Of a stretch of 63,952 bases of DNA, positions 46,096 to 55,486 are shown one piece after another. The number at the start of each line of letters is the position of its first letter. Within the stretch, counting starts at the first letter, position 1. This stretch comes from Candidatus Finniella inopinata (GTDB lineage: Bacteria > Pseudomonadota > Alphaproteobacteria > Paracaedibacterales > CAITNM01): positions 1-63,952 of the forward strand of contig CALPGA020000007.1 of assembly GCA_943322985.2 (NCBI GenBank), in the 5' to 3' direction. Position numbers and translations under genes: made by a program. Below the pieces are notes generated by a model. It saw only the letters and a list, made by a program, of their open reading frames with translations, was not told where the DNA came from and ran no database searches.

Positions 46096-46176
46096 TAGAT
46101 AGATCGTTCCCAATATTTTAAACGAATTTTGTGCTATCATTTTCAATGTTTGAGATAAAAAACACTAGCAAAAATA

Positions 46177-47937
46177 ATGAAAAAAAATATAACACTAAAA
46201 AAACTTAAGGTTTATTTATGGCCTAAAAATATGGTCAAAGCGAAAATGTACCTTATTAGCGCACTCTCGTTTTTATTGATAGGTCGTATTTTTGTATTGT
46301 GTGGTCCTATTGCTTTTAAATTCTTAATTGACCACCTGGAAAAAAGTCCAGCAATCTTTCCAGCTGGTATTTTAATTGGTTTTGTTGTTGTACGCATATT
46401 GGCTCAAACATTTAACGAATTGCGTGATTACACTTTTAACATTGTAACCCAAAGGGTGTTTCGCGAAATATCTGTCACTACCTTCAAGCATTTACATTCT
46501 TTAAGTCTAAAATTTCATTTGAATCGTCAAACCGGCGGCCTTAGTCGTATTATTGAGCGTGCTACAAAATCTTTAGAAATGATTAGTCAGTTTTTGATGA
46601 TGACCATTTTCCCAAGCATAATTGAAACAGTATTTCTCTCCGTATTATTGTGGATCTGGTACAGCCCGTGGTGCAGTGTGATTATGATTTTAACCATGGT
46701 CTCTTATGTTGTATTTACAATCATTGTATCAACAAAGCGCTTGAAAATTGTTAAACAAATGAATGCTTATGATAACACAGCCCAAACACGTGCAATTGAT
46801 AGTTTGCTCAATTTTGAAACGGTAAAATATTTTGGAAATGAAGAATTTGAAGTTAGGCGTTACGATGAAGTGCAAGCCGTTTATGAAAAAACATCACGAA
46901 AATTAAGAGGTTCCCTTAACTTCTTAAACGCAGGCCAAGCGATCATATTTTCCATAGGTCTTGGGGGAATGCTTGCTTTTGCAGTTAAGCGTGCGGCAAT
47001 AGGTGCAATTACACCAGGAGATGTTGCTGCATTGTTCGCTTTTTCGCTTCAATTAGTGATGCCCTTATTTAACTTAGGGTTTGCATACCGTGAAATTAAA
47101 CAAGGAATAGTAAACCTTGGGGAAATGTTTGAATTGCTTGATCAAGAATCTGATATTAAAGACACCGTAGGTGCGAAACTATTGGTCTATAAAACAGGCA
47201 AAGTTGTGTTTGAAAACGTATGCTTTAACTATGGTACCGATCGTCAGATTTTAAAAAATATAAATTTTGAAATACAGCCAGGTAAAACAGCTGCCTTTGT
47301 TGGGGCGACAGGTGCCGGAAAATCAACGCTATCTAGGTTGTTATTTAGATTTTATGATCCTTGTAAAGGAAGTATTTACATTGATGACCAAGACCTGAAG
47401 TCTATTACTCAAGAAAGCCTTCGGAATATTTTGGGAATGGTGCCGCAAGACACGGTACTATTTAATGATACGCTTGGCTATAACATTGCTTACGGTGCAC
47501 CACTTGCTTCCCCTGGTGAAATTCAAGAAGCTGTTCAAAACGCAGAGCTTGAGGCTTTCATTGCATCTCTTCCTGAAGGGCTTGAAACCAAAGTTGGCGA
47601 ACGAGGGCTGAAGCTATCAGGTGGAGAAAAACAACGAGTAGCAATTGCCAGAATGCTACTTAAAAAACCAAAGATTTTCATTTTTGATGAAGCAACTTCA
47701 GCTCTTGATAGTTCTACTGAAAAGCGTATTCAAGAAAGTCTGCAAAAAATTTCTAAAAATCAAACAACCATTATTATTGCTCACAGGCTTAGCACCATTG
47801 TTGATGCTGATAAAATCTTTGTATTAGACCAAGGTGTAATTGCAGAATCAGGTACCCATGCGAAATTACTGCAGCAAAATGGCTTATATGCAAAGCTATG
47901 GAATCAACAAATCAATGAAGGCCTGATTGCTAGTTGA
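46177..47937 (+). CDS. ABC exporter of the Atm1/ABCB7 type (membrane domain fused to ATPase)
   Basis: 586-residue half-transporter. Six membrane helices (about 20-300) contain the Atm1-type LHSLSLKFHLNRQTGGLSR and FNFGNEE-like LNFETVKYFGNEEFE. The ATPase has Walker A GATGAGKST (about 377-385), Q-loop MVPQDTVLFNDT, signature LSGGEKQR (about 480), Walker B KIFIFDEAT and a switch His in IIIAHRLST. Alphaproteobacterial and mitochondrial Atm1 export glutathione-linked sulfur or metal compounds, with roles in Fe-S metabolism and metal tolerance. Upstream of rpoH by 65 bp. Confidence 0.92.
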   Translation: MKKNITLKKLKVYLWPKNMVKAKMYLISALSFLLIGRIFVLCGPIAFKFLIDHLEKSPAIFPAGILIGFVVVRILAQTFNELRDYTFNIVTQRVFREISVTTFKHLHSLSLKFHLNRQTGGLSRIIERATKSLEMISQFLMMTIFPSIIETVFLSVLLWIWYSPWCSVIMILTMVSYVVFTIIVSTKRLKIVKQMNAYDNTAQTRAIDSLLNFETVKYFGNEEFEVRRYDEVQAVYEKTSRKLRGSLNFLNAGQAIIFSIGLGGMLAFAVKRAAIGAITPGDVAALFAFSLQLVMPLFNLGFAYREIKQGIVNLGEMFELLDQESDIKDTVGAKLLVYKTGKVVFENVCFNYGTDRQILKNINFEIQPGKTAAFVGATGAGKSTLSRLLFRFYDPCKGSIYIDDQDLKSITQESLRNILGMVPQDTVLFNDTLGYNIAYGAPLASPGEIQEAVQNAELEAFIASLPEGLETKVGERGLKLSGGEKQRVAIARMLLKKPKIFIFDEATSALDSSTEKRIQESLQKISKNQTTIIIAHRLSTIVDADKIFVLDQGVIAESGTHAKLLQQNGLYAKLWNQQINEGLIAS

Positions 47938-48002
47938 AAAATACCCTGCTTGAATACGCTACAAAAAACTAGCTAAACTTAATGCAGGCGTCTTATTTGT
48001 AA

Positions 48003-48890
48003 ATGATTTTGCAGCAGCATCATGACCACCATCAATATGTACAAAAGGTTCGAAGCCTTGCAGTTCTCAGTCTTGAAGAAGAGTATAAACTAGCCAAAGA
48101 TTGGCGCGAAAATCAAGACCATAAAGCCATGGAAAAACTGGCTGCAGCGCATCTAAAGTTAGTAGCAAAAGTTGCAGTAGGCTACCGTGGATATGGCCTG
48201 CCTATTAGTGACCTGATTGCCGAAGGTAACATTGGCATGATGCAAGCCATGAAACACTACGAACCAGACCGAGGCTTTCGCTTTTCTACCTATGCTATGT
48301 GGTGGATTAAGGCCAGTATGCAAGACTACATTTTACATACCTGGTCGTTGGTAAAAATTGGCACAACAGCTGCACAAAAAAAGCTGTTTTTTTCCTTAAA
48401 AAAAACCAAACGAGCAATTCTTCAGGAAGCTCAAGAAAAGGATGGTAAGCTTCACAGTGATCAGCTCACCCCAGAATTAGTACAAAAAATAGCGTTAAAG
48501 CTTAGTGTGTCAGAAGATGAAGTCTGGTCAATGGAGCAGCGCATCGCAAGCCATGACTCATCTTTAAATACGCCTGTTAATGATAGCGAAAGCACTATGG
48601 AATGGATGGATTGGTTAGCGGATGAAAGTGACAATCAAGAGATTCAAATCGTTCAGCGTGACGAGTTCGATAAGCGTCGTAGTGCACTTCAAGGAGCCAT
48701 GAAAGCGCTCAATGCTAGGGAGCAAGAAATTATCATCGGCAGGCGTTTAGATGAACCACCTAAAACACTTGAAGAAATGAGTCAAAACTTAACAATTTCC
48801 CGAGAACGTGTGCGCCAATTAGAAATTTCTGCTTTTGAAAAGCTTAAGAAAGCTTTGCAGCATTCAGCTCTTCAAACATCTACCGTTTGA
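48003..48890 (+). CDS. rpoH: RNA polymerase heat-shock sigma factor RpoH (sigma-32)
   Basis: 295 residues. Region 2 has HLKLVAKVAVGYRGYGLP, SDLIAEGNIGMMQAMKHYEPDRGFRFSTYAMWWIKASMQDYILH; the RpoH box is seen as QKKLFFSLKKTK (about 125-136); region 4 has EEMSQNLTISRERVRQLE. It directs transcription of chaperone and protease genes; clpX-lon in this window are likely targets. It follows the Atm1-like gene by 65 bp. A short hairpin (AAGGC/GCCTT near 48914) followed by T-rich sequence may end the transcript. Confidence 0.95.
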   Translation: MILQQHHDHHQYVQKVRSLAVLSLEEEYKLAKDWRENQDHKAMEKLAAAHLKLVAKVAVGYRGYGLPISDLIAEGNIGMMQAMKHYEPDRGFRFSTYAMWWIKASMQDYILHTWSLVKIGTTAAQKKLFFSLKKTKRAILQEAQEKDGKLHSDQLTPELVQKIALKLSVSEDEVWSMEQRIASHDSSLNTPVNDSESTMEWMDWLADESDNQEIQIVQRDEFDKRRSALQGAMKALNAREQEIIIGRRLDEPPKTLEEMSQNLTISRERVRQLEISAFEKLKKALQHSALQTSTV

Positions 48891-49011
48891 ATGAATTTAG
48901 AAATTTTCGCTAAAAAGGCTTATGCCTTGATTGGTTGCTGTTTTTTCTTTTGCCTGTAGCTTCATTGCATTCGTCTGTAGAAAAGGTTATCGAAACCAAA
49001 CAAAGGAAAGC

Positions 49012-50052
49012 CTAGGTTGGCTTGCTGCCCTTCTTTCTAAATTTTCCAGAATACAAAGCATATGCAATATAGGTTTTTGGGAGTCCAAAAAATTCTCCAT
49101 CTGGCATGATAGATTCTTCATCTATTCCTATTATGAACTGCTTGGTTTGTGTGTAAGCCGGTAATTTCCCAGTTTTAATAATTTCTAGGGCAAAAGTGGC
49201 TGCTACTTCTCCTTGTTCGTAAGGCGATGTTGCTATTGCTAAATGTGCACCATCCTCAAATACAAACCCATTCATTCCTATTATTGGTTTAGTGGCATTT
49301 GCCATTGTCCATGCCATTATTTCTTTGGGGGGGACTTTATTCTCACTGCCCTTGACGTCATAGATTTTTCTGCAATTCGAAATAACAATATAATCTGCAT
49401 CTTCGCAGGCTTTTTTAATAGATACCTTCCAATCATCAAAAGTTGAAACAAGGTGCGAAGGCAGCATTTTTAGATTTTTCCATCCCTTATATGCATGCAA
49501 AAACTTATCATCAAGTTTTACGGTTTTTGATTCATCGCTTACATGAATTATTTTTATAGTATTTGTCGTCCCTGCAAGTAGCTGCAGTGAGTCAACAATG
49601 CCATCAACCGGTAAGCGTTCTAATATTCCAGTTATGTTACTTGCTTTATCAAAGCCGTACTGTTCTCTTGTGCCATTTACACCAGCAAACACAACCTTAA
49701 TTTTTGGATCATTGTTGTAGTATTTAGTAACGTATTCCTGGGCATCGTCATCTACTGCAATGATCACGGATGGTTTAAATTGATCTATTACTCGTTTGCT
49801 AACAATACCAATTTTTTCTAGGTAATGTTTTTCTGGGTGGTTCTTGGTGTCCATATAGTGCCATCTTACGGTAACAGTACTATCTTTTTCCAAAATTCTC
49901 TTGATACCAACATCAACGTCATGTGTCCAAGAATAATCACTTTTATAGCTCTGTAATACAAGAATTCTGGGAGTTGAAATACTTTCTTTGACCAAAAAAT
50001 AGGAGCTAGCGAGCACAAATAACCCTACGAATAATAAGCGTAATTTAATCAT
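49012..50052 (-). CDS. Periplasmic ABC-type substrate-binding protein (ABC_sub_bind-like), orphan
   Basis: 346 residues. An N-terminal signal or anchor (LLFVGLFVLASSYFLV) precedes two Rossmann-like lobes: ILVLQSYKSDYSWTHDVDVG, PSVIIAVDDDAQEY and FAGVNGT. This pattern occurs in PF04392 proteins and in sensor-linked binding proteins of the LivK/TrpX fold. No ABC permease or ATPase is adjacent. It begins 12 bp after the stop of the cNMP-domain anion permease, so the two form an operon, which suggests it senses or delivers a ligand for that permease or for the periplasmic sensor of the nearby cyclase. The family name is moderately certain, the role is inference. Confidence 0.65.
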   Translation of the reverse strand: MIKLRLLFVGLFVLASSYFLVKESISTPRILVLQSYKSDYSWTHDVDVGIKRILEKDSTVTVRWHYMDTKNHPEKHYLEKIGIVSKRVIDQFKPSVIIAVDDDAQEYVTKYYNNDPKIKVVFAGVNGTREQYGFDKASNITGILERLPVDGIVDSLQLLAGTTNTIKIIHVSDESKTVKLDDKFLHAYKGWKNLKMLPSHLVSTFDDWKVSIKKACEDADYIVISNCRKIYDVKGSENKVPPKEIMAWTMANATKPIIGMNGFVFEDGAHLAIATSPYEQGEVAATFALEIIKTGKLPAYTQTKQFIIGIDEESIMPDGEFFGLPKTYIAYALYSGKFRKKGSKPT

Positions 50053-50064
50053 GATAATCCCTTT

Positions 50065-51912
50065 TTACATCAAACCTAATTTAGACCAATAAGGCATCGA
50101 TAAATAAATACCCCCAACACGTACAATGTTCATAATAATATTAAATAAAATAAATTTTTTCTGATTGTAATTACTGTTTGAAAATTCTTCAAACATAACG
50201 TAGAAGAAGTTTTGATAAGGTAAGAACCACATATCCGCTGTGACTAGTATCACTATAGAGGCTAACCAGGGGCTAATATTATAGAAGTTTGAAATTGGAA
50301 TAAATATTGTGCATAGAATGAGCACAGAAGGTGTTATTGGTAAAAACATCCTAATTAATAGTGTTGATATTATTATTAGCGATATAAAATAAAAAGGATC
50401 TTTAAAATTTGTTCCTAAGAGATTAACAAGATTTTTAGCGATAATATCATTTAAGCCTAGATAATTTAGTGTTGCTCCAATTCCAGAGCAAGTGGCTATA
50501 AAAATGATAAATGCCCAGTCTATTCCAGTTTGAAAATCTTTTTTGCTAAATGCGCCAACTCCTACAAGCGCTACCATAGTTATGGTGGCAACCCAAGCAG
50601 GATGAATATGGTGCTGAAAATATGTGAAAAATCCTACACTCAAAAAAGCAACAGCTGAAATTGCGCACCATTCAACTATTGAGATTTTTCCAATAACATT
50701 TAATTTTGAAATTAAAATTTCTTTCTTTAGTTCACATTTTTCCTTATTAAAAAATACTGCAAAAAATGCTACTAAGTAACCAACTAGAAAAAATGCTCCC
50801 ATCATTATTGATGCTTTAATCCAACCTAATGACTGGAATTGAGTTTGTTCCTGGGTTGGTAAAATGCTTTGTACCAAAAAGTTCATTAACGATCCGGTAA
50901 AAAATATGGTTGAGAATAAGCTTGCACCAAAAAAACCTGTAACTGCCAAACTTGTGCTGAACGAATCAGTTTTTTTAGTATTTAATAAGTCTCTAGCCTC
51001 GTTAGTTAGTTGCGCCATAATTTGGCAACGAGTGACAATTGCTGGAATAAAAAGTGTCAGTATTGATCCTATGAAAAATAAAATAAAGTTGTAAAAATTG
51101 TAACTACACTTGCTGACAGATAGTAATTTAATTAAGGCTCGATACAAAATACCTGATTTGATTACCACTAAGCTAACAGCAGAAAGGGCCATAATCATAA
51201 TGAAGCTTTCCGATGAAAAGCCGCTTAAAACCACTGTTACAGGCGCTATATCTACCGCTAAAGTTCCGAGTATGGTAAATAGCGCTGGAATATAGTAGGG
51301 AACTAAACGAAATACCCACATAAAAATGCATACTGCTAAAAACGTAAGGAATATTCTAGCGTCACTCGAAATTGCAGGAGTTTGCATATAAGCATAGAGT
51401 GCTGGAGTACAAATAAGTAGAGCCAGCCAGCTCCAAATGCTACCCTCAAAATCAAACATAGAGGACTCAGAGAATGTTTTTAATTTTGTGGCAGGAGCCG
51501 ATTGCTTTTCAACTGTTCCAAGGTTTTCAAACGCATTTGCACTAAAATAAGCCAGCGCGTCTGGATTTAAATTAATTAGGGTGTTTAGCGCAGCATCTGA
51601 CAGGGAAATAATTGTGCATTCATCAATACAAATGGCTTTAGCTGTGTGATTTTGCAGTCCAAGAACACTTTCGCAAGAAAAAAAATGCCCTGCATTAACT
51701 TTTTTTTCAAAATTTGTGTTTTTTAAATTAACTGATCCATTTACTACAAAAAATCCTGAAGAACTGTGATCAAAGTTGTTGTGAATTACAGCGTCAACAC
51801 TATATTTTTCAACACTTAACTTACTGATAAAGCGTGATTTATCAGTTGGTGTTAAAATCTTAAATACAGGATTTGTATCTATAAATGAGACAATAATGTC
51901 GTTGTCAGTCAT
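50065..51912 (-). CDS. SLC13/DASS-type anion permease with N-terminal cyclic-nucleotide-binding-like domain
   Basis: 615 residues. Residues 1-135 read as a cNMP-binding (Crp-like) fold: FKILTPTDKSRFISKLSVEKYSV, GFFVVNGSVNL, NAGHFFSCESVLGLQNHTAKA, CTIISLSDAALNTLINLNPDAL. In the phosphate-binding cassette the Glu is kept (CES) but the usual Arg-(S/T)-A is NHTA, so binding may be altered or lost. About 155-615 is an integral membrane part with around 12 helices typical of the ion-transporter/DASS superfamily. The likely substrate is a dicarboxylate, sulfate or other anion. It is in operon with a periplasmic binding protein and divergent from a HAD gene and a class III cyclase that would make the nucleotide. 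Confidence 0.75.
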   Translation of the reverse strand: MTDNDIIVSFIDTNPVFKILTPTDKSRFISKLSVEKYSVDAVIHNNFDHSSSGFFVVNGSVNLKNTNFEKKVNAGHFFSCESVLGLQNHTAKAICIDECTIISLSDAALNTLINLNPDALAYFSANAFENLGTVEKQSAPATKLKTFSESSMFDFEGSIWSWLALLICTPALYAYMQTPAISSDARIFLTFLAVCIFMWVFRLVPYYIPALFTILGTLAVDIAPVTVVLSGFSSESFIMIMALSAVSLVVIKSGILYRALIKLLSVSKCSYNFYNFILFFIGSILTLFIPAIVTRCQIMAQLTNEARDLLNTKKTDSFSTSLAVTGFFGASLFSTIFFTGSLMNFLVQSILPTQEQTQFQSLGWIKASIMMGAFFLVGYLVAFFAVFFNKEKCELKKEILISKLNVIGKISIVEWCAISAVAFLSVGFFTYFQHHIHPAWVATITMVALVGVGAFSKKDFQTGIDWAFIIFIATCSGIGATLNYLGLNDIIAKNLVNLLGTNFKDPFYFISLIIISTLLIRMFLPITPSVLILCTIFIPISNFYNISPWLASIVILVTADMWFLPYQNFFYVMFEEFSNSNYNQKKFILFNIIMNIVRVGGIYLSMPYWSKLGLM

Positions 51913-52033
51913 CGGAAATCCTTTTACAAATAAAATTACTTGTTCTGTTAATAAAAAATTAAACTGTTAATAATATAATGGATATAATTAACACAAAATA
52001 AATACTTTTAATTTTTGGTTTTTACTTTCCCTC

Positions 52034-52039
52034 TATAAT
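52034..52039 (+). promoter_or_regulatory. Candidate -10 element for the HAD-cyclase direction
   Basis: A perfect TATAAT lies about 52 bp before the HAD gene start in the 179-bp AT-rich divergent region between it and the cNMP-SLC13 gene. No good -35 is seen at the right spacing (TTTTTG at 16 bases is the best). Confidence 0.35.
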
Positions 52040-52090
52040 GCTAACACGTAATAAAAAAAAGTAAATAGAAATTTTTACAATTTTAATAAA

Positions 52091-52903
52091 ATGAAAAATA
52101 GCATGAGTAAAATTATAAAAGGTTTTCGTGACGTCTCAGAAAAGTATGACTGTTTCTTATTTGATCTATGGGGGGTCCTATATGAAGGAGGGGTAATTTT
52201 TAGAGATGCGTTAGAGGTGCTAAAAATTTTAAATTCCTTAAAAAAACCAGTTGTTTTAATTTCAAATACTCCATTTTTAAGGATAGATTGCAGAAAAAAT
52301 CTGGAACAATGTGGTTTACCTGCAGAATTGTACCAAACAGTATTAACGGCGGGTGATCTTTGTTTTGAATATATTCAGAATGAGTATAAAATCGCAAAAA
52401 AAGTTTATCTAATTGATACTCACTACTGGGGAAAATGGCAAGAAATTAGCAATTTACACTCTGTTACGGATAATATTCATGAAGCGGATGTTATTTTAGC
52501 TTTGGCGGTTCCGCACGCTGTGAAGGATCCAAAAGATATTGCTCTTCATTATGATGAAATCTTTAAGCAAGCCATAAAACGAAATTTGAAATTTATATGT
52601 GCTAACCCAGATTTATTAGCTTTTTGTTCAAAAAAACAGCATTTACGCCCAGGTTTATTATCACAACGCTACCAGCAACTAGGCGGCGAAGCACTTAGTT
52701 TTGGTAAACCGTTTCCTGAAATTTTTACTCGAGCGCTGAAGCAACTAAAATATGCAGATCGTGTGCTAATGACCGGTGATACAGAATATACAGATATTCA
52801 AGGAGCATTAAGGCACAATATGGATGCAATGCTTATTACAGCTTCTTATAGAGTTTGTAATGAGAGTAAGGCAACTTATTTTTCCGCGACACTTAAATGG
52901 TAA
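52091..52903 (+). CDS. HAD-superfamily class IIA hydrolase (TIGR01459-like)
   Basis: 270 residues. Motif I is FDLWGVLYEG, with the nucleophile Asp and Trp-Gly as in TIGR01459 proteins; motif II is VVLISNTP; the C2-type cap lies between about 70 and 195; FGKPFPEIF carries the motif III lysine; motif IV is MTGDTEYTDIQGA. The family acts on phosphorylated sugars or nucleotides; its alphaproteobacterial branch is uncharacterised. A second ATG at 52103 is possible. It is 136 bp upstream of the cyclase on the same strand. Confidence 0.85.
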   Translation: MKNSMSKIIKGFRDVSEKYDCFLFDLWGVLYEGGVIFRDALEVLKILNSLKKPVVLISNTPFLRIDCRKNLEQCGLPAELYQTVLTAGDLCFEYIQNEYKIAKKVYLIDTHYWGKWQEISNLHSVTDNIHEADVILALAVPHAVKDPKDIALHYDEIFKQAIKRNLKFICANPDLLAFCSKKQHLRPGLLSQRYQQLGGEALSFGKPFPEIFTRALKQLKYADRVLMTGDTEYTDIQGALRHNMDAMLITASYRVCNESKATYFSATLKW

Positions 52904-53039
52904 AATTAACCATTAGTTCGAAAATATAAAATTATCTATGGCAATAAATTTTAAAATTTTGTTAGTAACAAATTAATACATTTTATTTACAATTAAGTAA
53001 TGGATTGAAAATTACAATAAAAACTATAGGCAATTAGCT

Positions 53040-55211
53040 ATGATGATTAAAAGTTTTTTCGATATGTTATCGAATAGATTCAGAAGTAGAAACCTTAGAT
53101 TTGATATTTTAAGTAGTTTTTTTGTTTTACAGGTTATTACTGCTATTTCCATTGTAACCTACACCTATGTTAATAACTCTCGTTCAATTGTTGATTTTTC
53201 AAATCGTTTAATGGAAAACGCTAGTATATCTGAGGTCGCAAGTATTGCAGATAATTTTAGAGAAGTAATGACATCAACTGAACTGGGTGGATACTTAGTA
53301 CGAGAAACCTCAAAAGCAGCTGTAATTAGCAAAGATTTGATTCAATTTATGATGGGGCATTGCCGCCAGTATAAGCTTGTGGACAGTGTGTATGTTGGTA
53401 CAGAATCAGGATATTTTGTGCAAGTAAAACCAATAACGCCAGGTACAACGTATCGTGTTGAACAAGCAAAAATTCTTCCGAAGAAAGCTGTATTTGCCTT
53501 AAGAATTGTTGATAGAAGCGATGTAAAACCAACAGAAGTATGGATCTATCTAGATAATGAAGGCAAAAAAATAGACGAAGAAAAAATACCTGAAGCGCAA
53601 ATTACGATGGTTCACAAAAACCGTCCATGGTACATAAAAACGGCACAAAATCGTTCGAATGTTTGGACTGATATTTTTGTTTCTGATGTGACGCAGTCGC
53701 CAAGTATTGCTTGTGGTGTACCTTTACTTTCAGATACTGGAGACTTTGTAGGGGTCATTTCTTCCACTGTAGGTTTACCTAAATTGGCTGTTGACCTTCA
53801 AAAAAGTGATATAAAAGGCGTATCTATGGTGATTAATCAAAAAGGTGAAATAGTCGCTCATCCCACTGAAAAAAACTATTCTAAAGTTGTTGGTACAGAA
53901 ACTAAATTAGTTACTATAGATGATTTAACAGACAAGACTGCATCAGTTGCATATCGTGTAAAGCAAATTGATAAACATCAACGTTTTATTTTTACATCAG
54001 GAGATGTTGAATATATTGCCCTATTTAAGGAATTTCTTCTTGAAGGATTTAAGGGATGGGAATTTCTAATGATAACTCCTATTGATGAATACATTGGAGT
54101 TGTTAAGGTTACACAACGTAATACGCTACTGATTTGTCTTATTATATTAATTCTTTCGATTGTGGTCATAGCTGTTATGGCGAGGCGTATAGCTGCACCT
54201 ATTAATAAACTGTCATTACAGGCCGATAAGATAACCAATTTTGATTTGGAACCAGTGGTTGAAGTGGTTTCTGGAATTAAGGAAATACAAAAACTGCAAA
54301 ATTCTATTTCACGCATGCGAAAAAGCCTTATTTCATTTGGAAAATTTGTGCCTAAAGATTTGGTAAAAAAACTTGTGGACAAGGGAGTTGAAGTAAAAAT
54401 AGGCGGTAAGAAAAAGCAATTGTCAATTTTCTTCTCAGATATTGCCAATTTTACAACTATTAGTGAAACTTATCCCGCAGAAAAGTTGGTGTTACACTTG
54501 TATGAATATTTTGATGAAATGACTTCTATTGTAGCTGAAAACAATGGAACGACAGATAAATATATTGGAGATGCAATCATGGCTTTTTGGGGCGCTCCAC
54601 ATCAAGATAATGCCCATTCCCTAAATTGTTGTGTAACGGCATTGCTTTGCCAAAAGCGATTGTTGGATCTTAATCGGAAGTGGGTCTTTGAGAAGAAGCC
54701 AGAGCTTTTAACAAGAATTGGTATTCATACAGGTGAAGTGATTGTTGGAAACATAGGGTCATCTGAACGAATGAATTATACAATTATTGGTGATTCCGTT
54801 AACTTGGCGGCACGTCTCGAAGGAGCTAACAAGGCTTATGGAACAAATATTATGCTTAGTGAAGCAACAGTTCACCATTTGCACGATCATGCAGTTGTTC
54901 GCCCATTAGATATTGTTGCGGTTAAAGGTAAAAACGAAGGGGTTACTATTTACGAATTGGTTGCTTTGAAAAATTCTAACCCTTTGGTGTTGCCAAGTGA
55001 TGATCAACTAAAGTTCTGTAATGAATTTACTAAAGCTTTTAGATTCTATCTTGAGCAACGCTGGGATGAGGCTTTAACTATTTTTCACGATTTACAAAGG
55101 ATATTTGGCCAAGATGATCCATGTGAACTCTATATTGAAAGATGTGAAGCTTTCAAAAAAACTCCTCCACCAGCGGATTGGGATGGCGTTTATCATATGA
55201 AAACTAAGTAA
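53040..55211 (+). CDS. Membrane-bound class III adenylate cyclase with periplasmic Cache sensor
   Basis: 723 residues. Helix 1 at about 22-44 (FFVLQVITAISIVTYTYV), a periplasmic double-Cache-like domain (about 50-355; WYIKTAQNRSNVWTDIFVSD, VVINQ-type strands), helix 2 at about 361-381 (LLICLIILILSIVVIAVMA), a HAMP linker (ARRIAAPINKLSLQADKI) and a class III cyclase domain (about 455-640). Metal-binding aspartates are in FFSDIANFTT (about 467) and DKYIGDAIMAFWG (about 511), with Lys in TDKYIGD favouring ATP; the transition-state Asn and Arg are in NLAARLEG. A short C-terminal helical section (TPR-like) ends the protein. All catalytic residues look intact. An external ligand would set cAMP level; the cNMP-domain permease and the orphan binding protein nearby are candidate partners. 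Confidence 0.9.
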   Translation: MMIKSFFDMLSNRFRSRNLRFDILSSFFVLQVITAISIVTYTYVNNSRSIVDFSNRLMENASISEVASIADNFREVMTSTELGGYLVRETSKAAVISKDLIQFMMGHCRQYKLVDSVYVGTESGYFVQVKPITPGTTYRVEQAKILPKKAVFALRIVDRSDVKPTEVWIYLDNEGKKIDEEKIPEAQITMVHKNRPWYIKTAQNRSNVWTDIFVSDVTQSPSIACGVPLLSDTGDFVGVISSTVGLPKLAVDLQKSDIKGVSMVINQKGEIVAHPTEKNYSKVVGTETKLVTIDDLTDKTASVAYRVKQIDKHQRFIFTSGDVEYIALFKEFLLEGFKGWEFLMITPIDEYIGVVKVTQRNTLLICLIILILSIVVIAVMARRIAAPINKLSLQADKITNFDLEPVVEVVSGIKEIQKLQNSISRMRKSLISFGKFVPKDLVKKLVDKGVEVKIGGKKKQLSIFFSDIANFTTISETYPAEKLVLHLYEYFDEMTSIVAENNGTTDKYIGDAIMAFWGAPHQDNAHSLNCCVTALLCQKRLLDLNRKWVFEKKPELLTRIGIHTGEVIVGNIGSSERMNYTIIGDSVNLAARLEGANKAYGTNIMLSEATVHHLHDHAVVRPLDIVAVKGKNEGVTIYELVALKNSNPLVLPSDDQLKFCNEFTKAFRFYLEQRWDEALTIFHDLQRIFGQDDPCELYIERCEAFKKTPPPADWDGVYHMKTK

Positions 55212-55318
55212 GATTACAAATTTGAAGGCGACAAACGATATAATTGAAGAGCAATGCTGTAAAAAGACTTGCGATTTTAGAAAAAGCCTGCAATATTCTT
55301 CTATATATTCACACATGT

Positions 55319-55408
55319 GGATGGGTGGCCGAGCGGTTGAAGGCACCGGTCTTGAAAACCGGCGAGGGTGTAAGCTCTTCGTGAGTTCGAATCTCACCCC
55401 ATCCGCCA
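55319..55408 (+). tRNA. tRNA-Ser (UGA anticodon)
   Basis: 90 bases including an encoded CCA. The acceptor stem is GGATGGG/CCCATCC; the D arm has GGCCGAGCGGTTGAAGG; the anticodon stem CCGGT/ACCGG encloses loop CTTGAAA with anticodon TGA (55353-55355); a long variable arm is typical of serine tRNAs; the T arm is GTGAG-TTCGAAT-CTCAC. A possible promoter (TTGCGA 55269-55274, AATATT 55292-55297) lies just upstream. Confidence 0.97.
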
Positions 55409-55486
55409 TCTTACTGTTTTAAAGTAAGGTTGATAAATGCCTGCTGCACAGGCGGGCTGTTTATCCATTTAGTTTAGTTGAGTTTA

